This document shows, in pieces, positions 46,291-58,559 of a stretch of DNA of 64,000 nucleotides (its first letter is position 1; the number at the start of each line of letters is the position of its first letter). The translations under genes and the position numbers were made by a program. The notes under the pieces were generated by a model. It was given only the letters and a program-made list of their open reading frames with translations, ran no database searches and was not told the DNA's origin. Source of the DNA: Ectobius pallidus (lineage: Eukaryota; Arthropoda; Insecta; Blattodea; Ectobiidae); assembly GCA_964059195.1 (NCBI GenBank), contig CAXKWD010000005.1, positions 44,469,825 to 44,533,824 on the forward strand, written 5' to 3'.

Positions 46291-48665
46291 TTTTTTTCTT
46301 CTCTACAATTTCATGCGGGTAGATGGTCAAAATTAGCATTACTATATTAAAATATATTTATACCTTGGCCAAGTTTTAGGATTCTTAGGCACTTTTAGAT
46401 CTCCGTAATTACAAAATATTTAAAAGGCTTCTTGAATTTTCAAAGATCATGAAATTATTAATAAAAGATTAAATCACTTAAATTAAACTATAATGAAGCC
46501 TGTTTATTTATTTTAAGAAGGTACCAGTTGACACGTCTCTTCTGAATAGGCTGTATGTAGACATTTTTCATCATAATTGCAAGCAAACTTTTACAGCCAT
46601 TTCCCTATTCTTTCATTCTCACTGCATTTCTATTAAAAACTAAATAGGTTTCAGAAATTTTATCATAAGCTTACAGTTTTAATGTACGTGCTGGGGTATG
46701 ACTAATATAATAGCGCATATTAAAATTAAAACACTACCTTTAATAGAGTATATACTATAAATATAGTAACCATTTAAATTTGAGGCATGAAGTGACTGTA
46801 TTTTTTCTTCTATTAATGAAAGTATATGAAAACTAATACGTGATTATTTTTAAATATTTCGTTGGTCGTACTTTTAAACTATAGTGCGACAAGTTTCTTT
46901 TTTCAATATGCATTATAGAATAACTAAAAGAACTAATGATATGTAAAGAATGAAACTTCTCCAAAACTAAAACTTGAGTAGGCTATATGTATTAAAAACA
47001 AATAGAAAGTAGACGTCTCGCCGTATACCCCTTCATAGAGGGTTCTTGATAAAGTTCTTCATGGAACCAAAGTTAAATATTCGGAATGCCATGTGAATAT
47101 ATAAATTATGGGCATTTGATGTTATGTTTTGCCTAACGAGCTTCAGCACTCTGCACAAGGAGTTGAATAACTGCATTTGATTCTTGTAGCGGATCACTAA
47201 CAGGTGTATTCCTATTTCCTTTACATGCACTTGCAAGGTTTCGCTGGTAGGGAGCCGACTTTGTTCATTAGGGAAATACCAGATCCTCACTGCGGTTATA
47301 TCAAAATTGGGCCTGAGGGTTGCTCTGTCGGGATTAATTATTATCATCTTGCTACCGGTGAGGTTAATGGAATCTGCCTGAGGCAAACCTTGACTGAGAA
47401 ATTGATCCTATCATCTCCCGAAGTCATGCTTCTCAGGAAGATATCGATAAATTGTAAATAAAAGTTGAGATTATTCTCACTGTGTATAGTTACATCTAAA
47501 TCATAGAAGAAACAACTATTTTTCACACTGTATAGAGCTCAGTGAAAGACGGTGCTTAAAAAGGACGCAAGAAGTAAGCCGAGCATTTTATGAATATTTT
47601 CTAAATAATCTCTAAGATTTAATAAAAAATATTTACTGAGTGCTAGCTTCAATAGTAAAGGTAGGACTTACCTAATAAGCTTAACTTCTGTTATGTCTTG
47701 TACACTCACCTGAAAATAAACAAAATGTATTATTTATTACTTATAATATGTTCTTCTCATACAGTATCCCCTAAAAGAAATTTACATGTCCCGGAGTTTA
47801 AAAAATTCACAATTGGCCTCTAGCATGTTTCTATTTTCTTGTATGAATGTTTGCTTCAAGTCCTATCAAGAGTCGGTCAATTTGACAATGGTCCGACCAT
47901 TAGTGAAGAATTTAAAACTGCTTTCCCTGAAAAAAGAAATAGGATTTTAAAAGGAGATGGTTTTGGAATATAAACAGACTAGCCACTAGCCTAACTGTCA
48001 CTGTGTATGTATATGAGAGAGTTGATTACGTTTCTATTTGAAATTTTTACTCGCCGACAATAGCTAGCCTAGGTCTTAATTACCGCCATTTTCCGAAAGT
48101 AAGAAAAAACGGATCGGAAGTTTGTAAAGCAAACGCCAGTGCGAAAAACAATACTTTAAGCATACTTTATTTTTTACATAATGAAATCTTTGGCAAAAGA
48201 TAGATTTATGTCGCGCACCAGCCAAGTTCCGCTCGCTGGCTGCATCCCCTCGCTTCCCAGCCTGCGCGCGCACCTCACTATTGTACCATGGCGCTTGTGC
48301 ATTTAGTCAAATAATGATAGGTAAATTCTAGGTCAGTGACAGGTTATGTTAGGTTAGGAACGTTATATTGGTTTAGGAGCAATATACTGAATAGCGCGAG
48401 GTTTATTATGTCTCACAATGAATGTCTTCTGCGACGGGGAATTTTACCCTTGCACCAGCTGTTTTCAGCGGCTCGGAGGTGCACGGTCACTAATGGCTGA
48501 GCATATCTCACTGTTTGCTGGCTAAGCTATTCTGAACGAGTTCCATACACAAACTAAAATAAAATATTCCGAAAATTACCCTTGCACCAATACGGTTATT
48601 TCCCATGTAGACCTACTATAATGCTCTCTAAACTTAAATAGATGAATTCTCCCTTCAACGCTCAG
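46291..48665. other. Unassigned DNA, with an open region at 47033-47530
   Basis: Between 47033 and 47526 both strands are open over 60-117 codons and the base composition is more even than around it. Minus-strand frames give RATLRPNFDITAVRIWYFPN and similar. I recognise no domain. It may be a relic of a retroelement or a host exon. 48205-48300 is GC-rich (CTGGCTGCATCCCCTCGC), and TTACCCTTGCACCA occurs twice at 48445 and 48579. Confidence 0.35.
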
Positions 48666-48668
48666 CAA

Positions 48669-48745
48669 TCGCTCGTGGTGTAGTGGTTAAGACTACTGGT
48701 TACGGTGCTAGTAGTCGAGTTCGAGTCCCGATCGATCCAAACTTT
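48669..48745 (+). mobile_element. tRNA-like SINE head
   Basis: GTGGTGTAGTGGTTAAGAC fits an A-box and D-arm, ACTACT...AGTAGT can form an anticodon-like stem, and GAGTTCGAGTCCCG fits a B-box. The 5' GCTCGTG and 3' GATCGATCC ends do not pair as an acceptor stem, so a working tRNA gene is unlikely. A purine-rich segment follows to about 48850. Confidence 0.55.
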
Positions 48746-48955
48746 ACTGTTGGAATAGATCCCAAATAGGTAGGTAGGGCGAGAAGAAGGTGAGAGAACA
48801 GGAGGAAGATAGAGGTAAAGAAAGACAAAAAGGGAATAAAGGAAAAATAAATTATTTCCAGTTGCACCTTGTGCATTACTAGCAACGCCATCTAGGAAGA
48901 GACATTCGAAACCCGAAACCCTAAACTCTTCCTTCCCAGGCGGGTCCCATTAGAG

Positions 48956-49349
48956 CAGTCATGGGCAAACCTCTATCCTTTGACACGCAACCCGCAAACT
49001 TGGTCAACCTACACATAGTTCGAAAAGAAAAGGTAGATGGAGACACAAGCAAACAATAAGTGCATGGCGGTTCTTAGGGAAACACTAATTTCACTTAATA
49101 ATGTACACTACAAGAAACAAATAATACAAACAGTTTTGAATTTTGAATTATTCTTTTACGTGTGCAATTATTTCATTATACAAAGCTTAGAATGTGCCAT
49201 AACGCCTTTCCAATCTGAACTGCGTCGCGACCCCTCACAGTTTGCAAAGAGAGTATGACTCATGGATGGGAATAATCCACCACGTACACCGAATGTCCGC
49301 AATGCTATCTTGTGTGTTATGCGGGAAGTTCAAGAACCACAAGTGTATG
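48956..49349 (+). mobile_element. hAT-like MITE, family H, copy 1 (right end deleted)
   Basis: Starts CAGTCATGGGCAAACC and is flanked by a perfect 8-bp duplication CATTAGAG (48948-48955 and 49350-49357). It aligns in reverse complement with 61735-62163 over nearly its whole length. Near its right end, about 24 bp present in copy 2 are missing here between GTG repeats, which removes most of the right inverted terminus (only GTATG remains). There is no coding capacity. Confidence 0.88.
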
Positions 49350-49357
49350 CATTAGAG

Positions 49358-52030
49358 AGTTAGTGGGAGGATCATAGTGCGCCACATAAAACTATTTTTT
49401 CCCAAATCTTTAAATTTCATTTCCTACACTTCAATGATAGTGGCAAGTAAAGTTCCATGCACTGTCGTAGAAACAGCATTTTTAACTTTTTAGATGTTCC
49501 TCCTAAATAATGTTTAAAAATTGTAAATTATATGATATTTTAAAATAGGACTTAAGTAAAATACAAAGTCAGAAGAATAGTAGTCCAAACGAAGTGACCC
49601 TTTTATGATTTATATCAAAGTCTGTTTTATTCGTGAATTAGTCATAACAGAAGTCGTCATACGTAAATCCAACACTTCGATGAGTTGAAAAGTATTTATG
49701 GAAATACGATGATAGTGCTCACATACTACCATACAAAAGTCACTTTCATGTGAGCAGATATCTTTAGATGCATTTACTCTATTAAATGGATGGTATTCAA
49801 TGTCTGAAAATTTTGTAATAAAACTAAAATTATTCCAGAACATCTCTAAAATTGCGAAAACCAATAACGCATGAAAGTAGATACATGTCTTTTATATGGT
49901 TCTTGCCCTGGCATGTAACAGCAGATTATGGAGCCATTTTAAGGAAACAACTGCGGTCAAATGCAATTTAATTACGCTTTCAGTATGACGTTATCGACTT
50001 CCTCGCACTTTTAGTATGTTCTTGAGTTGCTATAAATGTTCCCATAACCGCCAAATGCTTTAAGTAGTCTGAAGATAACAGCATCCGGATGTCATTGGTG
50101 TATCGGTCTTTTACAGCAGTAGTTTACAGTGAATGACTGATTTCTTAATACATTCTTACAAATAAGGAACTAAGCTATGATGAAAAATATGTTGCACAAA
50201 CTTCTAACATATAGTGCTAATATTTATATAATTCATTTGTTCGGTAAGCTTTATTGGACATCGAATGCTAAGAGATTTTCGAGAAAGATTTTCGATTTTC
50301 GAGATTATTAATTTTAATTGATATAGCCAAGAAAATTTGAAACACGATTGTTCGGCTCCCTAAGTAATAGTTTCATTAAAACTAAGGTATAATATGCTTT
50401 ATTAGGCGAAGTTAGAAGGTTCAACATTAAATTTTTTATATCAAAATCATTATACCCATTTCGTAAAAATGAAAAGTTTGGGGAAAATTTCATGAAAATT
50501 ACTCTAATTTCTTTATAAGTTTAAAATTATTTGTAAAGCAATAAGTGCACAATAAAAAATGCATAATAATAAATGTAACTAAATAAAATGCAACAAAATA
50601 AAAGCATTTGTACAGACGGGCAGCCATCCGAAAACCCTTTTTTTTCTCTTTCTAGGCATCGTGAACGTTTTTTCCCGGTGATATCTCGATTTCGGTTTTA
50701 GTCGTGAGCACTTTCCTTTCTCTAACTTATACTACGTATTCGCGAAAAAGTAAAAACACTCATTAGACTCCCTTTATAAGTATATTTTGAAAGAAATAAA
50801 TGTAAGCTGTAACATAATTTTGAGTAATTCACACTTACGTCTATGCTTCAAACAAACTAAATGTTTAAAAACTACAGACGGTTGGGCATAGATGGATTGC
50901 AAGCAGCATAACACAATTCAATGCTTTTCTAGGATGCAGTATACTCGCTGTAGCAAAATCGAACCTTTATCTTGCAAATGAGATGTTTTGCGCACAAATA
51001 AGGCAGGGAAATTCCATACCAGTTAACCCCCAAGGTGTTGATTTCGTGTTATATTACAATATAGTCCACAATTCTTGCATTGTGTAGCATTTCATCAATA
51101 TCAACAGGACGAAATCTGAATAATTATGAAGTTCAATCTTGGTTGAAACAGTTTAGATTTCTCTATGCAAAAGGCAGTCTTGTTTCAAATGAAGAAGTTC
51201 TAACTTGCAAGTTCTTCATTCATTTGTAATAATAATAATAATAATAATAAACAGGAATATTAATAGTGTTAATAAATTTCATGTTTCCTTTTGATGTTGA
51301 ATTATCAAGGAAATGAAATTATAAGATTTTTTCACCACCTTATAGCCTCAATTTCAAGTAAGGATAAATAGCCTTCAAAAATGTCATAAGACTTTTTTGG
51401 GAATGCTTTGAAAAAACATAAAATATTTGATTTTATAAAAGAATTTAATTTTAATATCCTGTGCAATGGCTATAATGTTAACATCTTACATTAAAAGTAT
51501 AAAAATATTTACAAAAGCCAAATATGCTTCATCATTATATTCACCGATAAACCTATCATTAATGTAATAATAGATATGTCATAGTCTTTTGGCCATATAA
51601 CATGGATTTAGTAAAACACTTCATCTTGTTAATTAAAATATATAAAAACAGAGTATATGAATTGGCATAAAACTTGTGTATACATTTTGTCACAACAATA
51701 GAAAGTTCTTATTTTTCAATTGACAGAGTCTTTGAGTTAGGCCTATTGTATCAAGCACATTATATACTTATAGTCTGTTATGTTGTAAGCCTGTTACCAT
51801 ACAATGATCAGATGTACTGCCAGCTTGTATATAAGATGCGTAGGTCTCCGACGATTTGCGGTTATGTATTAATAGGAAGATGCAATTTATTTTGACACCT
51901 TCTGCTCCTAATTATAAGAAGTTAATTTAATAATAGTAAGGGGAGAATAACATTATAATGTAATATTGTTTCAAATATGAAATAGCAAAGCCGAAAAAAA
52001 AACTATCTACTAACCTTAATGCTTATGTGG
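49358..52030. other. Unassigned DNA
   Basis: No coding region is supported. 50640-50760 (CATCGTGAACGTTTTTTCCC then TAGTCGTGAGCACTTTCCTT) looks like a dispersed repeat that I cannot name. An (AAT)n run lies at 51228-51250. Confidence 0.4.
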
Positions 52031-52050
52031 AAGCTGCATGACCGGCCAGT

Positions 52051-52366
52051 AAAATACTATTTACTGATACTATTGACCTTTGGTATCTGTATTTATACAA
52101 ATTGAGTGTGTTCTAAAACCAATGGGAATAGTGGTTTTATTCATTAGCATTTTTGTTAGTAATTTTTTGTTTATTTCTGTATATTTCCAGAGATTCGAAT
52201 GTATATAGTAAAATACTCTTTACGGATACTATTGACCCTTGGTATCTCTATTTATACAAACTGAGTGTGTTCTAAAACCAATTGGAATAGTGGTTATATT
52301 CAATAGCATTTTCGTTAGTAATTTTGTGTTTATTTCTGTATATTTCAGATATTCAAATGTATATAG
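52051..52366. repeat. Tandem duplication, 159-bp unit
   Basis: 52051-52209 and 52210-52366 are about 90 percent alike (both start AAAATACT and include TATTGACC, TTGGTATCT, GTGTGTTCTAAAACCAAT and ATTTCTGTATATTT). The unit encodes the extreme C-terminus of the adjoining Penelope-like protein on the minus strand. Confidence 0.85.
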
Positions 52367-52770
52367 TTTGGGTCCTTTATCCTGTCTATGTATAACATCT
52401 AATGTGTTTTCTATTGAGAGGATATTTTTCTTCTAAGGTCTTTAGCAAAGGCCAATTTCTGTTTATTAAGTGCGTGTTCACGGAATCTTGGCCTGAATTT
52501 CCGTCCTGTCTGCCCTATATAGGCTTCGCATTGTCACAATTAAAACATTTAAATTTATACACCCCATTCTCAATGAATTTATCTGTATTCTTGTAGTGTG
52601 AGCGTTGTATAGCTTATTTTTAATTTTATTGTTTGTTTTATATGCTATTTTAATATAATTTTGTTTAAATATTTTTGTGATTTGTTGTACTCTTTTGTCA
52701 GTGTATTTAAAACTGACATTTTTTGCTATTATGATTACCTTTATAAATTGGAGCTAGGCAATTGAATTTA
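52051..52770 (-). pseudogene. Penelope-like element fragment: linker and GIY-YIG endonuclease
   Basis: On the minus strand, from about 52740, FKYTDKRVQQITKIFKQN and KIAYKTNNKIKNKL give the linker between the RT and the nuclease. GVYKFKCFNC follows at about 52565, then IYIGQTGRKFRPRFREHALN (52545-52470), the GIY-YIG core. The C-terminal helix LEIYRN appears twice because of the 159-bp tandem duplication. Frameshifts lie near 52590 and 52515. The sequence is distinct from the Penelope fragment at 43270, so these are two separate insertions on opposite strands. The RT part is lost. Confidence 0.8.
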
Positions 52771-52886
52771 TTCTTTGTGCGTAAATATGTAAATCTTAGA
52801 TTTACTGAAAAAACATAAAAGCCATAGGTAAGTAATAAGAATAATAGACCTATGTATTATAATTATATATAATGCATAAATATATA

Positions 52887-53690
52887 CTACCCGCGCGCGA
52901 TTTCTTGAGCGCTCGGCTCCCTAGTCCTTATTCGGTATGTTTCGTTCAACTTCGTAGGTTAAGCTGACAACATTGAAACACGAAGTACGCTATGCACCCT
53001 GACATCTAGTGGCTTCAATACTAAGCTTTCATTCTGTCTCAGGATTCTTATTTATTTATTGGCATTATCTTTACTGACGCATCGAGTTATGGGGAAAAAT
53101 ACAATCTTTCGAACTGCTGATTTCACAAACACTTCATTGTACATCCAACACTTTCCTCACCTCTTTAAGAATTCCGTATGTGCTAATTTCTGACGATCCC
53201 GTGAACTCTGATGTCAATTTCATGGACTGAAAGTTGAGCGAACTTTTCACAATTTGTATTAAATACGTTTAAAATTAGGCCTATAGCTTTCTCCACTTTT
53301 AGATGCCTTACCTCTCTTACGTTTTAAAACACGAAATGGTGAAGCATGTTCTGCTAAGACTCTTCTTTATGCTTAAAATTAGTCATCCAGTGTAAAAATA
53401 TTGAGCCTATATTATGCATAATATTCTTATTTGATGACTTATTTGATAACCAAAGGCTTATGACGTGTAATTAATTGTTACGCAATACCGTCACAACGTT
53501 ATATAATTGGACTGCATTAAAATCGTTGTATATTAAAGTCACTACATAAAATACCATACGCGCGATTCTGCTGAAACGTTATTTCTTTGGTTGACAACAC
53601 TGCAGAAAGACTGGCGGAATAGCTATGTTTTGTTCCCCCCGACCCTCACTTCCCCGTAAATCCAGCGCTCAAGAAGTGGCGCGCGGGTAG
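52887..53690. mobile_element. MITE with 27-bp inverted termini at a TA site, 804 bp
   Basis: The left end CTACCCGCGCGCGATTTCTT (continuing GAGCGCT) and the inverted right end agree at 25 of 27 positions. TA flanks both sides (52885-52886 and 53691-53692), as for Tc1/mariner. There is no ORF of note inside. The GC-rich termini contrast with the AT-rich interior. Family name unknown to me. Confidence 0.82.
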
Positions 53691-53692
53691 TA

Positions 53693-54172
53693 AATAAATA
53701 ATATAAGTTTCAAATTCTAAATAACCTTACAGTGCCTGCCCCATATTTTATTTTAGGAAAACAGAGGAATCCTAAATGAGTGGAACTTGTTGTGGATCAA
53801 CAGTGGAACAGGAGCCATCACAAGAAATCTGTTCTTTCTAACAATAGATGACAGGAAAAAATCTAAATTTTTCGAAAAGAACTACATCTTACACAATTTG
53901 TAACACGAAATGGGAATTTGGTAGTTGATTCCCTCGTTTTCATATACTTCACTTGTCTTCCTGCAAAGAAGAACAGCAAACAATTCAACCTTCACATTTT
54001 CAAAACTCTGTGACTGAAATTGTAACATATACAGTATGTACTTTCCATTATTATGCATCACAAACCTTATAATTTAATCATCCATGTGTATATATATATT
54101 TATGAAACTAATTAACAACATATGGCCCTAGTATACCTACACTTGGTGAAATAGGGCTCCTTTGTATTGGAG

Positions 54173-54204
<32 letters not shown>

Positions 54205-54239
54205 TTTCTAAATTAGGGTATTACTTAATTATATATATT
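53693..54239. other. Unassigned DNA with an AAT microsatellite
   Basis: (AAT)n lies at about 54174-54201. No coding region is supported. Confidence 0.5.
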
Positions 54240-54545
54240 CTCTTTTCTACTGGTGTTAAACAAGACCTACCATCCAATCACTGCACCATTTTCTTCCGTC
54301 TTTCAAAATAATTTTCAAATGTCGAGATTTGGAGGCATATGGTGGTATGACGACTCCCATGGATGATACTGAAAGTTTTGTTTTGACTGAATCCGATGTT
54401 CGTGCATAAAACAACTTCTTAGTTGCCCTCACGAGACTGAGTGAACTTCATACCAGATCTCGTTAACTCACAGATATCCAAATAGGTACCGGGGGTTGAA
54501 ACCGGGCTTACTAATCCATTTTGTGCAATGTTAGCCACTAGTAGT
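54240..54545 (-). mobile_element. tRNA-derived SINE, minus strand, decayed
   Basis: Read on the minus strand from 54543: CTAGTGGCTAACATTGC (A-box region), then CCGGTTTCAACCCCCGGTAC (B-box region), then a body with AGTTCACTCAGTCTCGTGAG, GGGAGTCGTCATACCACCAT and GATGGTAGGTCTTGTTTAAC. The 3' end is estimated from the change back to AT-rich sequence. Confidence 0.65.
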
Positions 54546-57540
54546 CATAAATTACCTCTAAAAGCTTTGAATCAATAATTTTATTAAAACCCCATATCTC
54601 TAATATCCAATTAGAATGACCATAGCATGGGTAAAATGAGTAAAGTCCAATTCCACCTATCACAAATAAGTTAAATATAATGAAAATCGGAAGAGTACTT
54701 AATTTCTCAGTGATTGGCTACAGAAATAGTTAAGACAGATAGGCCTGTGCTAGACGTTTTTATTTCATTGTATAGCCGCAGGTATAAAATTAATGTATAA
54801 TATGTTATGAACAAACATGGCAGCGGTCAAACTTTTACTAGTTCATTACTGATACGACAGAGTGCAGGACATAATCACATCTGCACATATGTAATAGTAT
54901 TACAATGCAACTCAAATTAATTTTTAATAACGAACTGAAAAAGCAATTTGCAGAGCATTTGCTGAATCCCATGTGATGTCCTATATCAGTTTAAGTAACG
55001 ACGTGTTGCTAAATATAACTACGGTTTATTAATGCTGTCGAAATAATCGAATTCCTCCATCAATGTGATTTGGGAAATGTAGCATCCAGTAACTCTCTGT
55101 TTTTAGTTAAGTAGAACTTAACACCACAATAATAAAAAATTTAAAAATTAGACAACGGTCACTTCCATTCGTAGCGCCTCAAGTTAATAAATGTGTCAAT
55201 TAACTCATAGGCCTAGCCTATGTAGTGATTTCTTTGAGATTTTCTGTTACAATATCACCGAAAAGCTACTGAATATTATAGACCTGAAATACTGCATCTA
55301 CGTAGCTTTTATACTTTAAATAAAGCCTAGGTAAATAGCCGTTTCAAAATGTTACACCGTTTCAACGCGGTGGCGGTTTCATTGACTTGAAGTAACAAGC
55401 GGAATGTTCAATGTTGACATTCAACTATGCTATTGCCAAACCGTTGAAGATCACTTTCAGTATTTAATCTTTCACTGCTACAGTTATATAAATGCGTCGC
55501 CTCAGGATTAGTAGCATAATACTTTAATTAAATCGTGAGTATTTTTATTTATGTGTGTTAGGATTGTTATTCATAAAAAACAGCTATTACACGGAAATGT
55601 TCCTCATCGATTTTAATTTCATTGCCAACTCATGATTTCAGTTAATGAATGTTATTACCAGCTTAAAATTAAATTTTAAAGAGTTAAAATAAAATAATAT
55701 TAAAAGATGGTTTGACAGAATACGCCTATCGTTTTAAAGGCTAATAGTGAATAAAAGGACTGATTTGTTTCTGATAACCAACACTATAGGTTATCTAGAT
55801 TATCTATAGACATCTATAGATAAAAACGATCATAGCAGAATCACATAAATACATGTGTAATAAAATTTCCAAATGGGATTTACTTGATTGATAGTTAGTT
55901 CCAATTTTGTTGATACGAGTGTTTTAATAAATGTGTACTATGGTACAATATTTCCTCATCTGAATTACAGCTCTGCTACTAAGGAAGATTTGAAAGATTT
56001 TTATTATTACAAAAGACAGTTTAAGAGCTCTTTTAGCTAATTTTTCATGTAGAGACATATTCACAGGGACAACATTTTAACAGTATTTGGTCTATATTTA
56101 GTGTTAATGTTTTACGAATATCTAATAAAGCGTATTCGAGTAATCGCGCGTTACAGAGACGGACAGGAGATGGACAGACATTTTACCGTTCACCAAGTAT
56201 CTTAGAAAGTACCATTCTGACCATTAATAAAGGGTCTATCCATAAAAGTAAGACTGACACGTACAATGTTATTCATGCTTGTGAATAAATTTGTTTCTGA
56301 CATGATAATTGCTGAAAGCCACAAACACAGGAAATCATGCAGAATAAGTAATTCAAACCGAATGTTGTCGCTAGTGATAAATAACGAATGGCGACGGCGG
56401 TGGGCGTGATCAGGTAGTTCATTATGCATGCGGTGTGTGATGAATTATGTTAATAACATGATGCACATTGTTTGACATGAGGGGCATTGTGCGGACCATA
56501 TAGTATGCTACAAGTCCTCCACAGTCAGCCAGACATACAAGTGCCACTGTGACTTCATCCTATTAACTCCTCTCTCCGTCACACTGGCCACCATCATCAT
56601 GAAAAGAATCCACTTCACAAACTTTCATGATTTCACTCGGCGTTGCGGTGAAATAATTTCAATCGCCTCTGTTCCTGCTGTAGTCATTATTTTCGTCACA
56701 CCACGCATGACCATCAGAGTCACGAATGAGCATTTTGCTAGCGGTATGGTTTTCTTCTCTTGAAAAACGCTGATTAACATTAGCAGTATTAGTGGATACA
56801 AGAACATATTTTTTAATGTAATAAAATGTAGAGTGCATATTTTAAGGAAAGATAAAAAATGTGGATATAGGCGAAGATGATTAACCACTGATCTAATATT
56901 TTGCATTCGCCAAATTTTGTAGAAAAAGTGGGTATAGGCTATAAGAAGTCTGTTCGCCAGCTACACATATATTTAAAAAAAGCATAAGGTGTACTTAAGC
57001 GAAACAAATTGTACAATATCCTCATCGAAGTTGGGATACCAAAGAAGTTAGTTCGGGTGATCAGAATGTGTCTAAATGCATAATTACATTATATATTATG
57101 CTCTAAATCGTGTACTATTGATTGACTAAAACATTGCTCAAGCTTTTTTCCCCTACATTATTTGAGTTAAAGCAAAATGTAAAATAGGATATATAATAAC
57201 TTTAGCTTATACACAAGTTTTAACTCTTAGTTATATTTTTATATAATTAAAAATCATAAAAAATTATATAATGGAATATTTAAAAAAAAAATAAGTTTGC
57301 TTTACTATATAATTATAGAATTGCCCATCGAAAGTTCTTGTTCATTCCGGGTATTGAGTATAATGTGTAATGTATTTATGAACGTTAAATACAATTTAAT
57401 TTAATTACTATAATTTAAGAAAAAAGGTTATTAAGTGTAAAGCAATAGCACGCCACACCGTTTTGTTATTCCCGACCCATTCAGTTGCAAACGCATTAGT
57501 CATCACAGAATAATCCAGTCAAAACGTACATAAAAAGGCT
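54546..57540. other. Unassigned AT-rich DNA
   Basis: No gene, RNA or repeat edge could be defended. 55360-55450 contains self-complementary words around AACGCGG and CCGTTG, but no clear element. Confidence 0.4.
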
Positions 57541-58440
57541 AAAATTTCAAAGCGTGAAGTAGTTCTGATGTTTTATATGTTTTTAGGACAAATTAGGGTA
57601 GTGTGAACCCAGTTTACAGCTTCGGAAAACCTGTGCTCGCTGCGTAATACGCAAGAAACTAAAAAATGTAACCTAATATACCTTTTTTCAGTTGCCTTAT
57701 AACTCATAGACTGTTCGTTTTTTATACGGTTGCTATTACCAATTTAAAATACATTAAATTTGAAACAATTTAAGCCCAACTGAAGCTCTTTATGTTTGAG
57801 TGTTTCCGAGATATAGCATTTGAAAGATTTGCCATCTTAAAAAATGAAAATTTTAAGTTTTGCTCCCGTTTTGGGCTTAATACCCGCACAATCGCTCATC
57901 CTAGGAGAACATTTGTAATAAATCAAATAATAGTAAATTTTACTAGCTTCCATTCAAAAACAAATCCAAGTGGACCCAATAGTTCTCTTGCAAGCATAAA
58001 AAGTCTGAAATGTTGATTTCTGAAAAAATATGCCTAAACACTTTTAATAAGACTAAAGAATGATGCATTAAATCATATTTAAAGGTGGAAAAATATATTT
58101 ACACACACATCCCTCATTAAAATATCTTTCATATCGCTAATTCAAAATGCTCAATGTTTTGGTTTTTTCGAGAGTCGTGGTTGATCACGATTCCGGGACT
58201 GAAGGAAGTTGCTGGGGTATTATGTCCATCTCGGGCTGCTCGTTTGAAGCCGGAGAATCGTCGGGGTCGTCTTCATCCTCGTCGATTAGAATTATAGCGA
58301 CATTTTGGCAAGTCTTGCCAGACAAAGATTGCACCGAGCTGAGCACTTATGCCCAGCTCTCCGGCGATTGCAAGCTCCCGTGCATCCCTTCATCAGGCAA
58401 TCGCTGCTAGCTACATTACCTGTACGCATTCAACAACTTT
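57541..58440 (-). repeat. Left arm of a large inverted duplication (family X, copy 1)
   Basis: 57595-58130 pairs with 60235-59740, and 58144-58400 pairs with 59340-59085, in inverse orientation at roughly 65-85 percent by eye. In minus orientation it runs from a Cys-rich protein end (58440-58144) into a downstream flank (58130-57595). The outermost piece 57541-57612 reappears inverted at 63237-63306. Confidence 0.8.
58144..58440 (-). pseudogene. Cys-rich C-terminus of a multicopy insect protein, copy 1
   Basis: On the minus strand the frames give KGCTGACNRRRAGHKCSARC and then, one frame over, NVAIILIDEDEDDPDDSPAS. This is the same end as in the plus-strand copy at 59096-59377: a Cys-rich motif followed by an acidic tail. 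No further upstream coding is recognisable past 58440. The function is unknown. Confidence 0.6.
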
Positions 58441-58559
58441 GGCAGGAACGTGTCATTGGTGTTTGATGCCTTGAGGATAGTACCCTCAAGAGTAAGTAAA
58501 AAATAAAAATAAAAAAAAAACAAAAAAATAAAAAAAACGCAGAACGATTGCGTCTCTAC

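Noticed and set aside
48669..48745. Functional tRNA gene
   Set aside because: A- and B-boxes are present but the ends do not pair into an acceptor stem and the T-stem is poor. A SINE head fits better.
58147..58410. Plus-strand Ser/Gly-rich ORF of 87 codons
   Set aside because: The conserved reading in this block is on the minus strand (Cys-rich and acidic tail), matching the inverted copy at 59096-59377.
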